Both the position numbers and the translations under genes were made by a program. The notes under the pieces were generated by a model. That model did not search any database and was not told where the DNA came from. It saw nothing but the letters and a program-made list of their open reading frames with translations. From positions 1-42,058 of the forward strand of contig JAKSYS010000559.1 of assembly GCA_022925895.1 (NCBI GenBank): a stretch of 42,058 nt of DNA, given 5' to 3'. The stretch comes from Fragilaria crotonensis (Eukaryota > Bacillariophyta > Fragilariophyceae > Fragilariales > Fragilariaceae). Shown piece by piece: positions 21,397-31,230 of this stretch. Position 1 is the first letter of the stretch, and each line of letters opens with the position of its first letter.

Positions 21397-22535
21397 AGTA
21401 GAAGATGTGCGTGTAGCTGTCAAATCATTCTAGTAGTAGCGATGCCATTAGTAAAAATTGACATCGACTTTAACATCTGTCAAAGAAGAGTGCAAATTTA
21501 TCAAAAGATCCACAGCAAATGATGAGCACTAAGAAGGACACAACCAATTCATGCAAACTGTCAGAGCGGCAGTGGCATTGCAGCAACCGATTCTGACCGT
21601 TGTTCTCTTCAACTGATAACACGTGTCGCTCTGAGCGACTTAATTGAAGAGATTCATTCCACTATAGTATACAAACCTCACAGAATGTAAGCTGGATAAT
21701 CATTGTCTCATGACAGGGTGTAGAAGTCAACAAACACATTCGCTTCAAGTGGCTTCGGGCACTTCGGCAAGAATGAACCACTCTGACTTCTCACGGGAGC
21801 CACTCACGCTTTGTGCATCTTTGTTGCCAATATCTCTGACCGCAGCCAATCATCTCGTTAAGTTCAAGTATTGCAATATCCATCGCAGAGTCAATAGATC
21901 CAGGGCTGCTGATAGGCTGCAGTAGACGTTCGCCACCAGTTAGCATTTCACACGGAGAGTGCGGCAACTGCGGTGAAGAATGTTGTTTCAATGCAGATCA
22001 GCATGGTACCGGCAGCATATTCAATTCAATCGACCGGATGCCTTTCTCGTTAGTAATGAATGCGTGCAAAACTTGACTGACACAATGCCGATCAAAGTAG
22101 TGCGCCATTGATAATTTGAGGACTGCGTTGACAAAAAACGATGAAATCCACGAGCCTTCTGCCCATGAATGTAAAACGTATTGCAGCTTCTGGGCAGTGG
22201 GAGAAGCTGAATGGGAATGTCACACGCTGGAATGCCAGCGGGACGCTTGGAATTGTCTTGAGGAGCATCATTGTCTGAAGAGCAAAAGGCACAATCTGTG
22301 AAGAGGAGATGCCATGTTGCAATGTTTCACGAAGTGTTCTTGTGAAGCATTGTGTCAGTAGTCAGTAGCCTGAACGACGAAGTTTGCACTACAGTCACAC
22401 TGTACTGTCGTAAACCTCAACTCTAAACCCCCAAAACCCTAACCCCTAACCCCACCGCCTTACACCGCCTTTTTGAAGGTCTAAAAAAGCGCCTATATTA
22501 ACTAATTAAGGCGCTGCTAGGCGCGCCGGCCCGGT
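21397..22535. other. Non-coding 3' part of the hAT element
   Basis: About 1.1 kb between the transposase stop and the right inverted repeat, without a supported frame. Near the end are a telomere-like run (listed separately) and subterminal GCGCC words at about 22460-22530. Confidence 0.6.
22435..22453. repeat. Telomere-like CCCTAA run inside hAT
   Basis: The sequence reads ACCCTAACCCCTAACCCC, preceded by TAAACCCCCAAAACC. It resembles degenerate CCCTAA repeats, the complement of TTAGGG. Only about three units are present, so it may be chance or a captured telomeric fragment. Confidence 0.5.
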
Positions 22536-22557
22536 CGCCTTAAATAGGACACCCCTG
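22536..22557 (-). repeat. hAT 3' terminal inverted repeat
   Basis: Begins CGCCTTAA and ends ACACCCCTG; exact reverse complement of 18681-18702. Confidence 0.93.
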
Positions 22558-22565
22558 ATGATTGC
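22558..22565. repeat. hAT target-site duplication (right)
   Basis: ATGATTGC, identical to 18673-18680, immediately outside the element. Confidence 0.93.
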
Positions 22566-22624
22566 ACATTGCACACAACTTTTAACCCGCGCGCTCACCG
22601 AACATTGAACATCGCTCGAAATGC

Positions 22625-23359
22625 ATGTTTTGTATCATCATGGCTCAAAAACGACACATCGCTCCAGACCCAAGACCCCCCTGTCGTCTTGCTTCCAAGA
22701 CAACAAGTACGATCAATTCCATGCTGAACCAAAGAATGGCGCACATGCTTTACAGCCGCATGTCTCACATTACTTCCATCCGTCCATACAACAAGAGTTC
22801 CTTCACACATTCTTCTCTCATGTTATTTAGTGCAACAACACAAGAAATACAAAACACAACACCGCAAACAGCGTCACAAATGAAAATGACACCCACAGAT
22901 TCATTACCAACTGGTGTTGATACTAATCCAGATGAATCTCAAATTCGTCCTCCAGAGGATGGTATTATTGTTGTTGACCGCACATCTACATCCTCGAGCG
23001 AGGTTGCGTTGAATATTAATGCAACTTCTACGACAAGAACCACTGCTTCAGGTGTCGGTGCAGGGGAAATAATAGAAGCAAACTCCCCGCTTGTAGAAAT
23101 ACCATTTGATTTCGCAACGACAAGTGCCAGGCATGAGCAGGAAGATGCTCTATTATCTTGGAACGTAGAACCCTTTGTCATGGACATGTCAGATCAGACT
23201 GTCCAGGAGAGTTTGAATACGATACGACAAGTTGACCACATTTTGAACACAATCATGATTTCGTATTCCAGATCTGAATCCGCTGCAACACGTCACGACG
23301 AGCAATCCGACATAACCGAGTCCGATGTACATGGAAAGTATTGCTTCTTGAAACAGTAG
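22625..23359 (+). CDS. Hypothetical protein, possible mitochondrial presequence
   Basis: An open frame of 244 codons. The N-terminus from the first ATG, or the second at 22640 (MAQKRHIAPD), is rich in Arg, Lys, Ser and hydrophobic residues with few acids over about 70 residues, like a mitochondrial presequence. The remainder is acidic and Ser/Thr-rich with a helical segment near 200-225 (VQESLNTIRQVDHILNTIM). I do not recognise the family. The start is only 60 bp from the hAT right duplication. Without the element this gene and the minus-strand membrane-protein gene would be a divergent pair about 310 bp apart. Confidence 0.5.
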   Translation: MFCIIMAQKRHIAPDPRPPCRLASKTTSTINSMLNQRMAHMLYSRMSHITSIRPYNKSSFTHSSLMLFSATTQEIQNTTPQTASQMKMTPTDSLPTGVDTNPDESQIRPPEDGIIVVDRTSTSSSEVALNINATSTTRTTASGVGAGEIIEANSPLVEIPFDFATTSARHEQEDALLSWNVEPFVMDMSDQTVQESLNTIRQVDHILNTIMISYSRSESAATRHDEQSDITESDVHGKYCFLKQ

Positions 23360-23925
23360 AAATCTAAAATTGTGCTGATTTCGTACGGGGCGATTTCTCG
23401 GGTCTACCCTAGTCTGGTGTTAGTCACGGTGCATGCCTACACAATTACTATCCAACAACAATCCATACAACGCAAACATGGAAACTAAGCTAACACTTTC
23501 CCTATCCAGTACTACTATTAGTTTGTAGTTGCACCCTTTGTTGGCTAATACACCTTGTGCTTCCCTTGGATCAACTTCGTTCGATACCCCGAGACGCCCC
23601 CGTCTTTGCACTATGTGCATACAATACGAGGTACCACTCGAGTACTCCAGTACTCAAGTACGATCTGCAGTCATACTTATATCAATTGGATCATGGTCTG
23701 TTTAGCGTTGTGACGACGGAACCATACGTACTGCAGTCTGCAGTGTTCCGAGTTACTGGGTACCGCTCACGTCGCTTACTCCCACCCTCGACCGTTACCC
23801 CTTTCGGGAGACGCAAGACGGAAGTATGTTCGCAGGCGAACCAGACTTTTTCTCGCTCACTCTCAGTTGTGGATCAAGACATCATTGGCATCGAGCACAA
23901 ACATTGCCCTCCGCGACGAGCAATC

Positions 23926-25062
23926 ATGACAACCTTCTCTTCCACATCACGGTCATCCCCATCTTCTAGTGATGCTACACTTCGACCCTTTGAATGGCTC
24001 ACTTCATCTCAGAGTGTACTGCCAATTATTGAATCCTTGAATTTGAGCAAGAAAATTGCACTTCATCTTGGTTGTGGTTCGTCGACCTTGGGAGAAACCA
24101 TGGTCAATGAGTTGGACTTTGAATACGTCCTCAATATTGATAAGGATTCAGAGACGTTGGATCGAATGCGACGACGATGGGAGGAAAGGAATAAGACTAC
24201 TATGTCGTCGTCGTCGTCCGCCAGTAGCAATCAACAAGAACAAGAGCAACAGTCACATCATCAACAACAACGTCTGGAATACCAAGTGGTGGACTTTGCT
24301 TGTTCTCCGCCGGGTGTTGATGAAATGCCACATTCTCCCTATCCTCTCATTGTTGAGAAATCAACACTCGACTGCACTCTCTGTAGTACGGACGCTTCGA
24401 CGGGATTGCTTTCCTTGGTCTACCAACACTTGGCAGTCGGAGGATACTATGTACTCATATCCTTCAATTCCTTGGAATTGTTGTTGCCCCTGCTACGAGA
24501 TTTGCCAGGTGCGAATTGGACTGTATCACATTATGAAATGGCGAGACAGGTGGAAGATTTGAATGGGTGCTATATCAACACGAACAATTCAGAGTCGGCG
24601 TCGTTGTCGTGTGTCAGTATTGAATCTCAAGTACCCGATACGGACCTGTCCACTCGATCACTACGTGTGATTATCTGTCAAAAGAATGAATCCACACAGA
24701 CAATGGGAATATCATCGTCGTCGTCATCATCATCAGTACCGCATTCGACGGACCGTGATGTGTTGGATTGGGATGCTGTCCAACATCACATTGTCACCAC
24801 AAACAACATTTGGTATCGAACCCTCCATCCACTCTTGACGGAGACCCGACAACGTGAAATCGAAGGCTTGTTCGGAGATAAATCATCACTTCGATCACTT
24901 TTGGAATGCTATCATATCTTATTCAGTGACGCAGAACGTCAGGATTTGACCTATGATTACTTTCTAGAAGATTGGCATGCCTATCAAGAGAGTCATCCAA
25001 ACATTCCCGCAACCGAAATGAACTTGACAACTGCATTGAATTTTTTGAAGGAAATGCAATAG
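23926..25062 (+). CDS. Class I SAM methyltransferase, eEF1A-KMT (METTL13/EEF1AKMT4)-like
   Basis: I prefer ATG 23926 (378 residues). The frame stays open from 23557, but that part (123 residues) looks like promoter sequence with GTACT palindromes. Motif I is ALHLGCGSSTLGE (Gly loop at residues 48-54). The acidic end of strand 2 is in NIDKDSE (about 70-76). VEKSTLDCTL (about 143-152) matches the DKGTLD block typical of the METTL13 N-terminal and EEF1AKMT4 subgroup. These enzymes methylate elongation factor 1A in the cytosol; the assignment here is by motif only. Low-complexity insertions (poly-Ser and Gln-rich near 94-115, poly-Ser near 392-398 of the longer frame) are unusual. A C-terminal helical extension of about 100 residues (TRQREIEGLFGDK and on) is not part of the catalytic fold. 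It is convergent with the next gene, 127 bp apart. Confidence 0.8.
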   Translation: MTTFSSTSRSSPSSSDATLRPFEWLTSSQSVLPIIESLNLSKKIALHLGCGSSTLGETMVNELDFEYVLNIDKDSETLDRMRRRWEERNKTTMSSSSSASSNQQEQEQQSHHQQQRLEYQVVDFACSPPGVDEMPHSPYPLIVEKSTLDCTLCSTDASTGLLSLVYQHLAVGGYYVLISFNSLELLLPLLRDLPGANWTVSHYEMARQVEDLNGCYINTNNSESASLSCVSIESQVPDTDLSTRSLRVIICQKNESTQTMGISSSSSSSSVPHSTDRDVLDWDAVQHHIVTTNNIWYRTLHPLLTETRQREIEGLFGDKSSLRSLLECYHILFSDAERQDLTYDYFLEDWHAYQESHPNIPATEMNLTTALNFLKEMQ

Positions 25063-25189
25063 GCAAGTTGAAAGGTCTATAAGTGATTCACTACGAGCGC
25101 GGTTTGATTTCAAAAGCATGGCGACCGTGCATTTCCATGCAAATCATGCTCGGTAGTGATATGGAATTGTTTTTATTCACCTCGGCACT

Positions 25190-27217
25190 TTACGCCAAGG
25201 TCCTGCGCTGTGAAGTGCGTTGCAATGTCTTGCGTGGCTTCTTAGGAGCTTGACAGATTGTGGGTGGTGGTGACAGTGGCTGCAATTCTTGGTCCAGGAT
25301 GTGCGTCAAATGTCGAATTCTCTCTGAAACCATTACCTCTTCCACAAACGACGGTGTCGATACGACTGCAGTCTTTCTCGGTGTCATGAATTCCGAATGC
25401 GAACTGCCATCATCTGAATCAGCGTCGCTATCATCGTCGGCATTGCCATAATAATCCAGGTAGACAGAACTGTCGTCACTATCATGTGAAGCATCGTCGC
25501 TGGATGGGGAGGTTCCTCCAGTTTCAAACGACGCCGCAATACCGAGTATACCTCCTTCTTCTTTCGCCTTGAGCGGAGATCCTTGAACCTTCCAACAATG
25601 AGCATCCTCGTAGAACTGTGACATGTACTGTTGGTATTCCTTGAATTCTCGCCGCGTCTCTTCCTCTCGGGTTCGTTTTCGACCACGGATGGTGGCATTG
25701 TACAGTGCCGCTCTCAGCGTCACCATGATGAGTCCAAGGATAGTAATGGCCATGCCGGATCCAAACATCCATGAGAGACCAGTGACTGCTTCATTGCACG
25801 GTGCTCCATAAAAGATACCATACATAATTGGAGTGATTGTGGCACAGTCGGATACGTCTAACGCAAGCTGAATGCTGGCTTGCGCCACATCCAAGCTTTC
25901 CGCAATTTGATCCAAACCGTCAACAAGGGGAGTAATATCTGCACCGCATACAAGACTGACCTGATCGATACCCACCTCATCAATCACTCGCAACGAATCT
26001 TTTGCTTGAGTCATCGTCGATCGAATCTGTGGAACAAATGCCTTGACAAAATCAAATGGATTTTCGGTGGTGCAGTCCTGGCAATTGATGGAGTTGGAGT
26101 GTGAGTTTCAATCCAATATGCGAGTAACGCATTGCACTCACTAAACAATACGTACATTCATGTAGTAGTCAAATGCTTGATACATGACATCTGATTTCGA
26201 GGCAACATGGCTCAATACAATTTCCTCCATGGTTCCTTTGGGACTGAGGTTAGTGGAACTTGCATTGACACCTCGTCCAGCGCAAAAATCAGCATTTGCC
26301 GACGCCATGACGCCAAACGTGGGGGCTCCGACAGAAGCCACAATCAACAAAAGAATGAACAATGGCATCAAGAACCAAACCAGCATAAATCTCAAGGGGA
26401 AAAAGATGATATTGCAACGCGTCAGAATGACTCCGGCCAAGAAAAAGAAATTGACAATAGCCATAATCATCACGAAAAACTTTGGAATCCAATCATTGTC
26501 GTATATGAATTCGAATGTGTGATTGATCGATGCCGTCAAGCTGCTTATCGTCGTCAATCCTTGTCGGGCGTAGACAACGTTTTCATCAACCAACCGATCC
26601 AGATCATCCAACGTACGTGAAAGGTGGTTACCGACACCAACAAATGCGACGGCAACCGAAGCATTGAAAGTCTGACTGGTGGTGCTGTTATTCAAGTTTG
26701 GACAGTGCCGATCCAGACTGAACATTCCTGCTTGATCCATTCTTCGGATCCTATCTCGTTCCGTCAAGAGCGTCTCCATGATCCCAAAGGCCCGGACCGT
26801 CAGTCGCTGAACATCATCGTTGATCACGTCAACACGATCAAGTCCCGCGACAAAGGTAGATAGTCCTCTCGTGAGGAAGACACAAATCAAAACTGGAATC
26901 AATATAGATGACATGATAAAGCCTGATTGGATTCTCCAAGATTGTTTGACCATTCTTTCCAAATGCGGTTTGAGGTCGCGTCGATGTTTTTTAATGTATT
27001 GTACATCAATGACAGAACCTCCAGCAGCCCAGCCGATAGGTTTGTTTCTGTGTCTGATATCATTATTGTTTGTGATGACGTTTTTGGGATCCCTGACAAG
27101 CAATTTCAAGAGAAGTAAAACAAGGAGCCACAGGAGGAGCAAGGTTGTTAGGAAGAATCCGAAGGCAACAAGTCCTTGAGCGTAGTCGACTTTAAGTAAC
27201 GGATCGGGAGAGAACAA
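25190..27217 (-). CDS. Five-span membrane protein with tweety/prominin-like topology
   Basis: Two exons, 27217-26156 and 26077-25190. They are joined across a 78-bp GT-AG intron (donor GTACGT, acceptor CCAG) in phase 0, giving 649 residues. Membrane spans are at about 15-41, 97-116, 246-266, 274-297 and 457-479. The two large non-cytosolic loops carry paired cysteines (HCPN, FCAG, DC, VCG, DCAT, PCNE) and N-glycosylation sequons (NNST, NAS, NHT). The C-terminal tail (480-649) is cytosolic, acidic and Ser-rich (DDSDADSDDGSSHSE), then basic at the end (KKPRKTLQRTSQRR). Span spacing and the Cys-rich loops resemble tweety chloride-channel homologues and prominins, both five-span families. I infer similarity of topology, not a proven family or function. 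No frame damage. Confidence 0.75.
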
Positions 27218-28558
27218 ATGACTAAAGGTATTCGAATGTCCCCATCGAAAAGTTCGGTGCAGCTGCAGGACTGTTGCAGTGGGCGCCTAATGGTTAAAAA
27301 GGAGTGAAGACAAAAGTGAGTGTGATGATGAGATGCATGTTCTTGCAGCTTGTCACGAGTCGTGCATTACTGTTGTAGCACTCCGGCATTGTACTGCTAC
27401 GTGTGAAGTGAGAACCATGCCCTCGACAACGCCGATGATGGAATAATGAAACCACTCCATGGCTTCAATCTCAGGAATCCTCGGATTACAAACTCACATG
27501 TGTTCGCAGAGTTGCGTTCATCGTTTGGTCTTGTTTTAGCTGCTGATCTTTGTGAATGGAGTGAAACGCAGTGGATGGCGTATGATCAAGGATCAAGGTT
27601 CTACTCGGAGTACAAATATTCCGTACAGCACAATTGCGTTTCCTATTCTTTGCAATGGGCAACCACTGCAACAACAGCAAACCCAACAACACAACTTTCA
27701 TCCAGGATAGAAATTCAAAATTGGCTACATTTTTCGAAACAAACGGCTGTTCGACATCGATCAGGGTACCTGGTATGTACTGAGTACAGTATGCATGCAT
27801 ACGTTATTGCTCGAGTAGACCCCCTATGTGCCCATGTGCCATGTGACATCGGGTCAAAAGACATGACCATAAACACGTACTGGTGTACAAGTACTGTACT
27901 CGGTGTAGACCGAGTTTCATACAGTACTGAATACCAACAATTGTATCGAGGGCGACATTTACCAGAAACGAACTAAGCTGCATTCAAGATACAGTACTCG
28001 CAGTACTGTATTGTACGTACGACTTATGAAATGCTCGGCCACGGCAGCCCGTGCAGGGGCGTGCGAGTGGTAACTATCATACTGTAGAAGAACTCAGTAC
28101 AGTATTCGAACCTAAAATGACCTTTCAATTCAAATCCAGTCCTCAAACCCTCACCAGAAATTCCTACATTTTATCTGGTCATGCTGCGTATTCGCGAAAA
28201 ACCATAAATCGCAAGGTTTGATAATGCTCGATGTCAATCCGGGGTAATGCCACGTTCACCATCGTCGTAGCCAGACACATCTTCATGCTTACGAGACGTA
28301 GACAGACAAATATGACAATATATATGCACGCGCATGTAGAGAGAAGCACAAAAATTGGGATTGAAGATCTCACCAGTCATCCATTCATCCGCCACTCCCT
28401 GAAAAAAACTCGGAGTACGTGATAAAAAAATCGTAACACTCCAGTGCTGGTGTGGTACGAGTACTCGGACTCTTCAGAGGGAATCGAATCAAGGCATTCA
28501 TTCGCTTGTGACCACTGCAACGCCATTGTCACGCCGTCGCATCTCCCTCCGAGAAATC
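27218..28558. other. Intergenic, GTACT-rich, no gene supported
   Basis: About 1.3 kb upstream of both flanking genes. It is rich in GTAC palindromes (around 27600-27620, 27875-27930, 27985-28025 and 28085-28105). A 176-codon frame at 27446-27976 lacks any domain-like composition and is not accepted. The last 150 bp should hold the promoter of the ERD2-like copy 1. Confidence 0.45.
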
Positions 28559-31230
28559 ATGGCCTCAATTATGTTCCGAGTCTCCGGAGATCTCATGCAC
28601 GTCAGTGCAAGGTGCATAGTTCTTCATCGGTTATTTGTTACGAAGAATGCTCAAGGCAAGTTTTGTATGGCTGGATGCACGTTTTGTGAATTTAGGGTAG
28701 CCTCAGTAGGACTGGTATGCTATTTATTTAGTTTCGAGCCGACACACAATTGCTTAACTCGTCAATCAACACACTTCATTGTTGTCGACATTGACAACCG
28801 CATATCTCGCGTTACGTTGTGTCTCCCGCGTGCACTGATAGCTCAAAAGCATCATCAAAGGCACCAAGAGCAGTAGCAATATCAGTGCACGCGGGAGACG
28901 CAACGGATCAACATTTATCTTGTCGTGTGCTGAGGCCTGTAAACTGAGCCGTCGTTACATCTGCTCCTCGAACTAAAACCAATTGGAGGGAGGTGTGGAC
29001 AAGAATGCTTTCTCATGCAGTATCAAAGAGTAATGGAATGAAGCCTCTGACACTTAAATTGTCACACACCTTCACCAAAATTGATATCGTTGAGTCTCTT
29101 GTTATACTCCTCGATAGAGATGATGGCAATCAAGTCCGTTCAACCAGAAATGCACTTCAATTTACCGTTTGCATGGCATCCTCTACCAAGAGCCATTGAA
29201 AAGTGAAGCATTCATATGCAGCTTTGGCAAAAACCTGTTCGCGGTTTCAAACAATATTGCGTTATCAATCATTGAGTCCAGAGATATTTCTTTTACTTGT
29301 GAGAGTCGCCTCCCGTGCTTCAACAGTGTATACGCGAATGTAGATGAGTACCTCAACGCATTCCTGATGAGCGTCACTTCCTCTTTGGTCACCAAGGCCG
29401 ACAATGTAGCAAATCTTGGACACGCACATCGCCGGGGTCGCAAAAAGACCGTCGACCTGGTGGCGGAGCGGCATCAGCACCGCCAACCATCCAAACAAGT
29501 CAAGTGCCTGCTCCGCCACAACCAAGCAGCCAGACCAACCCCAATTCAAGAGCCCATGGCAGCTTCTCTAACAAGTCTCACAAGTTACAGACTGTGCACA
29601 ATTGGAGGGGTTGGCATCACCCACAGAGGGAGCGGAGAGAATAATGTCCGATTCAAATGACTGCTGGATGTGGTCGTGAATAAATCGCCATGTGGCGGGT
29701 GCGGTGTCCATCTGCACACTCGGGAGAAACGAGAAAGTCTAGAGCGCTGGAACGTGAAAGTGGAATATGGTATTGGGGTTGAGTAGTGGATGCAGTCTAC
29801 ACCGAAGACAATTTGTTGAAAGTGACATATCTGTTCCGCATTCTGGATGATACTACGGCCGATTATTATTCGTTCTGCGGCTTCCTGGTTCTATAAATTA
29901 CACACCTATTAGAAGAATCCTTTATTGGGTTGTCAATGTAATTCTACATTGATCTGAAGTTCATCACGAGTGCATGAAACGTTTGTGGCGAGGTGAAGAT
30001 GTAGTATGCGTACCGTGTGGTCTGTGATCATCTGAGATATTCCTATTTTGTACTGGTGCCGCAGACTGAATTTGTTATAGACTAAAAATATATCATACCA
30101 GACCCACGAAGGGCTACCCAAAGCACTTTTTTCCTGCATCCAGCCATATGTGAATTCCAACAACCATCATGTACCAGTACGTGCACTCTGTCAGTTCTCA
30201 CAACTTATTGTTCACACGTAATCGCATCACTGTAGGAATTTCTCTCACCACGCAAGAAGCGCTTCTATTGGTCAGCATCTCGCGACACTTGTTCGACACA
30301 CATTATGATTCTTACAACAGCGCTACGAATATCTTTTACATAACTTCATCGCTCTTTATTTGTTGGTCGATTCCAAATCTCGACCAACTCAAATCAACGT
30401 ACAGACCTGATCAGGATATGGCTGCGGTAAAACCCTGGCATTATATCATTGCAATGATACTTACTTTCAGTTTCGCATGCGTTCTATCGGATAATGAACA
30501 TGGCATTGGTCCAATACAAATTTGCCGAACTGCCTCAATTATGTGGGAGCCGCTTTCTCTCATTCCTCAAGCCGTTCTGTATCGACGTTATCGACAGGTC
30601 GAGGGCCTGATGGGAGCATCGTTCCTGTTCCTCATGGGGCTTTACCGTCTTCTATATGTGGCCTACTGGATTGTCAGAACTGATACAGGAGACCTGTATG
30701 CACATGATCTCCTCATCTATTTGGGTGGTGGAGCTCAAGTATTGATAGCGTCGTGTGCGCTCTTCTGGCCTGATCGAACAAACGAAGGAGACCTGTTGGC
30801 TGCCCCCATTCTCAATCAGATCATTGTGTTTTGCCGTGAATTATACTGTGGTATGATTTCCCTTCTGCTGTTGTTTGGCTTGATCTTTTATAATGAGTCC
30901 AATGTTTTCCACGGGTTTTCTGCTGTGCTTGTGAGGTTTGTTCTGTTTACGGGATACGCGCTGCTCATTCTTACGCCTCCCGCCTGCTTCTTACATTTGT
31001 ATTGTGAAAATACACGCACATCTGCCGACGTCGGGAGAGATGATTCTGACGACTTTCTTGATGACCTGACCCTCCCCTTGGTGGGCCCAACACGGAATGG
31101 CGTCGCAAGCGACGACCCAATGATCCTAAACACTAGGTCCCTTCTTCTTGCTGAAACTAAATCAGACACTGAATATGACGCACCATCAACATCCCCGAAT
31201 GACGCAGACGGGATCGCAACAGCATCGTGA
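28559..31230 (+). CDS. ERD2 (KDEL-receptor)-like membrane protein, copy 1, with C-terminal extension
   Basis: Exon 1 (28559-28655) encodes FRVSGDLMHV, the start of ERD2 proteins. Exon 2 (30236-31230) restores frame as AQ|GISLTTQEA, giving 363 residues. The donor is G|GCAAGT, so the 1,580-bp intron is GC-AG. ERD2 blocks follow: STYRPDQDMAAVKPWHY, PQAVLYRRYRQVEG, FLFLMGLYRLLY and YWIVR. Against human KDELR numbering (from memory) Arg5, His12, Arg47, Glu127, Arg159 and Arg169 are kept. Asp50 is lost through a two-residue deletion (SRHLFD instead of RYLDLF), Glu117 is Gln and Trp120 is Arg. After the seven-span core an extra ~110 residues hold two more spans and an acidic tail (DDSDDFLDDLTLPLV). 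The last codons (GIATAS, stop) lie in sequence belonging to copy 2. It probably no longer binds KDEL-type signals normally. Confidence 0.8.
28656..30235 (+). other. Long GC-AG intron of ERD2-like copy 1
   Basis: 1,580 bp against 110 bp at the same place in copy 3. The start (GCAAGTTTTG) and end (CACTGTAG) still look like splice sites, so extra DNA has probably entered the intron. Inside are a 25-nt inverted repeat near 28816-28904 and short frames at 28993-29660. One of the latter is basic and Gln-rich (RHQHRQPSKQVK) and might be a decayed transposon gag; I cannot prove it. Confidence 0.55.
28816..28904. repeat. 25-nt inverted repeat with 39-nt loop
   Basis: Left arm 28816-28840 and right arm 28880-28904 are reverse complements with one mismatch (core CTCCCGCGTGCACTGATA). 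The transcript would form a strong hairpin inside the intron of copy 1. It could be a MITE remnant or a small-RNA precursor-like fold. Confidence 0.8.

Larger units (their letters stand above)
18681..22557 (+). mobile_element. hAT DNA transposon, complete ends
   Basis: A 3,877-bp element with perfect 22-bp terminal inverted repeats starting CAGGGGTGTCC, flanked by a perfect 8-bp duplication ATGATTGC. Just inside each end are several GCGCC/AAGGCG words and a TTTTTGAAG motif, the kind of subterminal repeats hAT transposases bind. The transposase frame on the plus strand carries the hAT catalytic blocks but is broken in its N-terminal part. Perfect TIRs and duplication mean the insertion is recent. 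Confidence 0.95.

Noticed and set aside
23557..23925. 123-codon N-terminal extension of the methyltransferase
   Set aside because: No motif, contains promoter-like GTACT palindromes, and the Ser-rich start at 23926 leads directly into the catalytic domain.
24056..24562. 168-codon plus frame
   Set aside because: Out-of-phase shadow of the methyltransferase, which has the recognisable motifs.
27446..27976. 176-codon plus frame
   Set aside because: No domain, no coding-like composition, full of GTACT repeat words; probably chance.
28993..29660. Frames in the intron of ERD2-like copy 1 as a separate gene
   Set aside because: No recognisable domain, inconsistent phases; at most a decayed transposon fragment.
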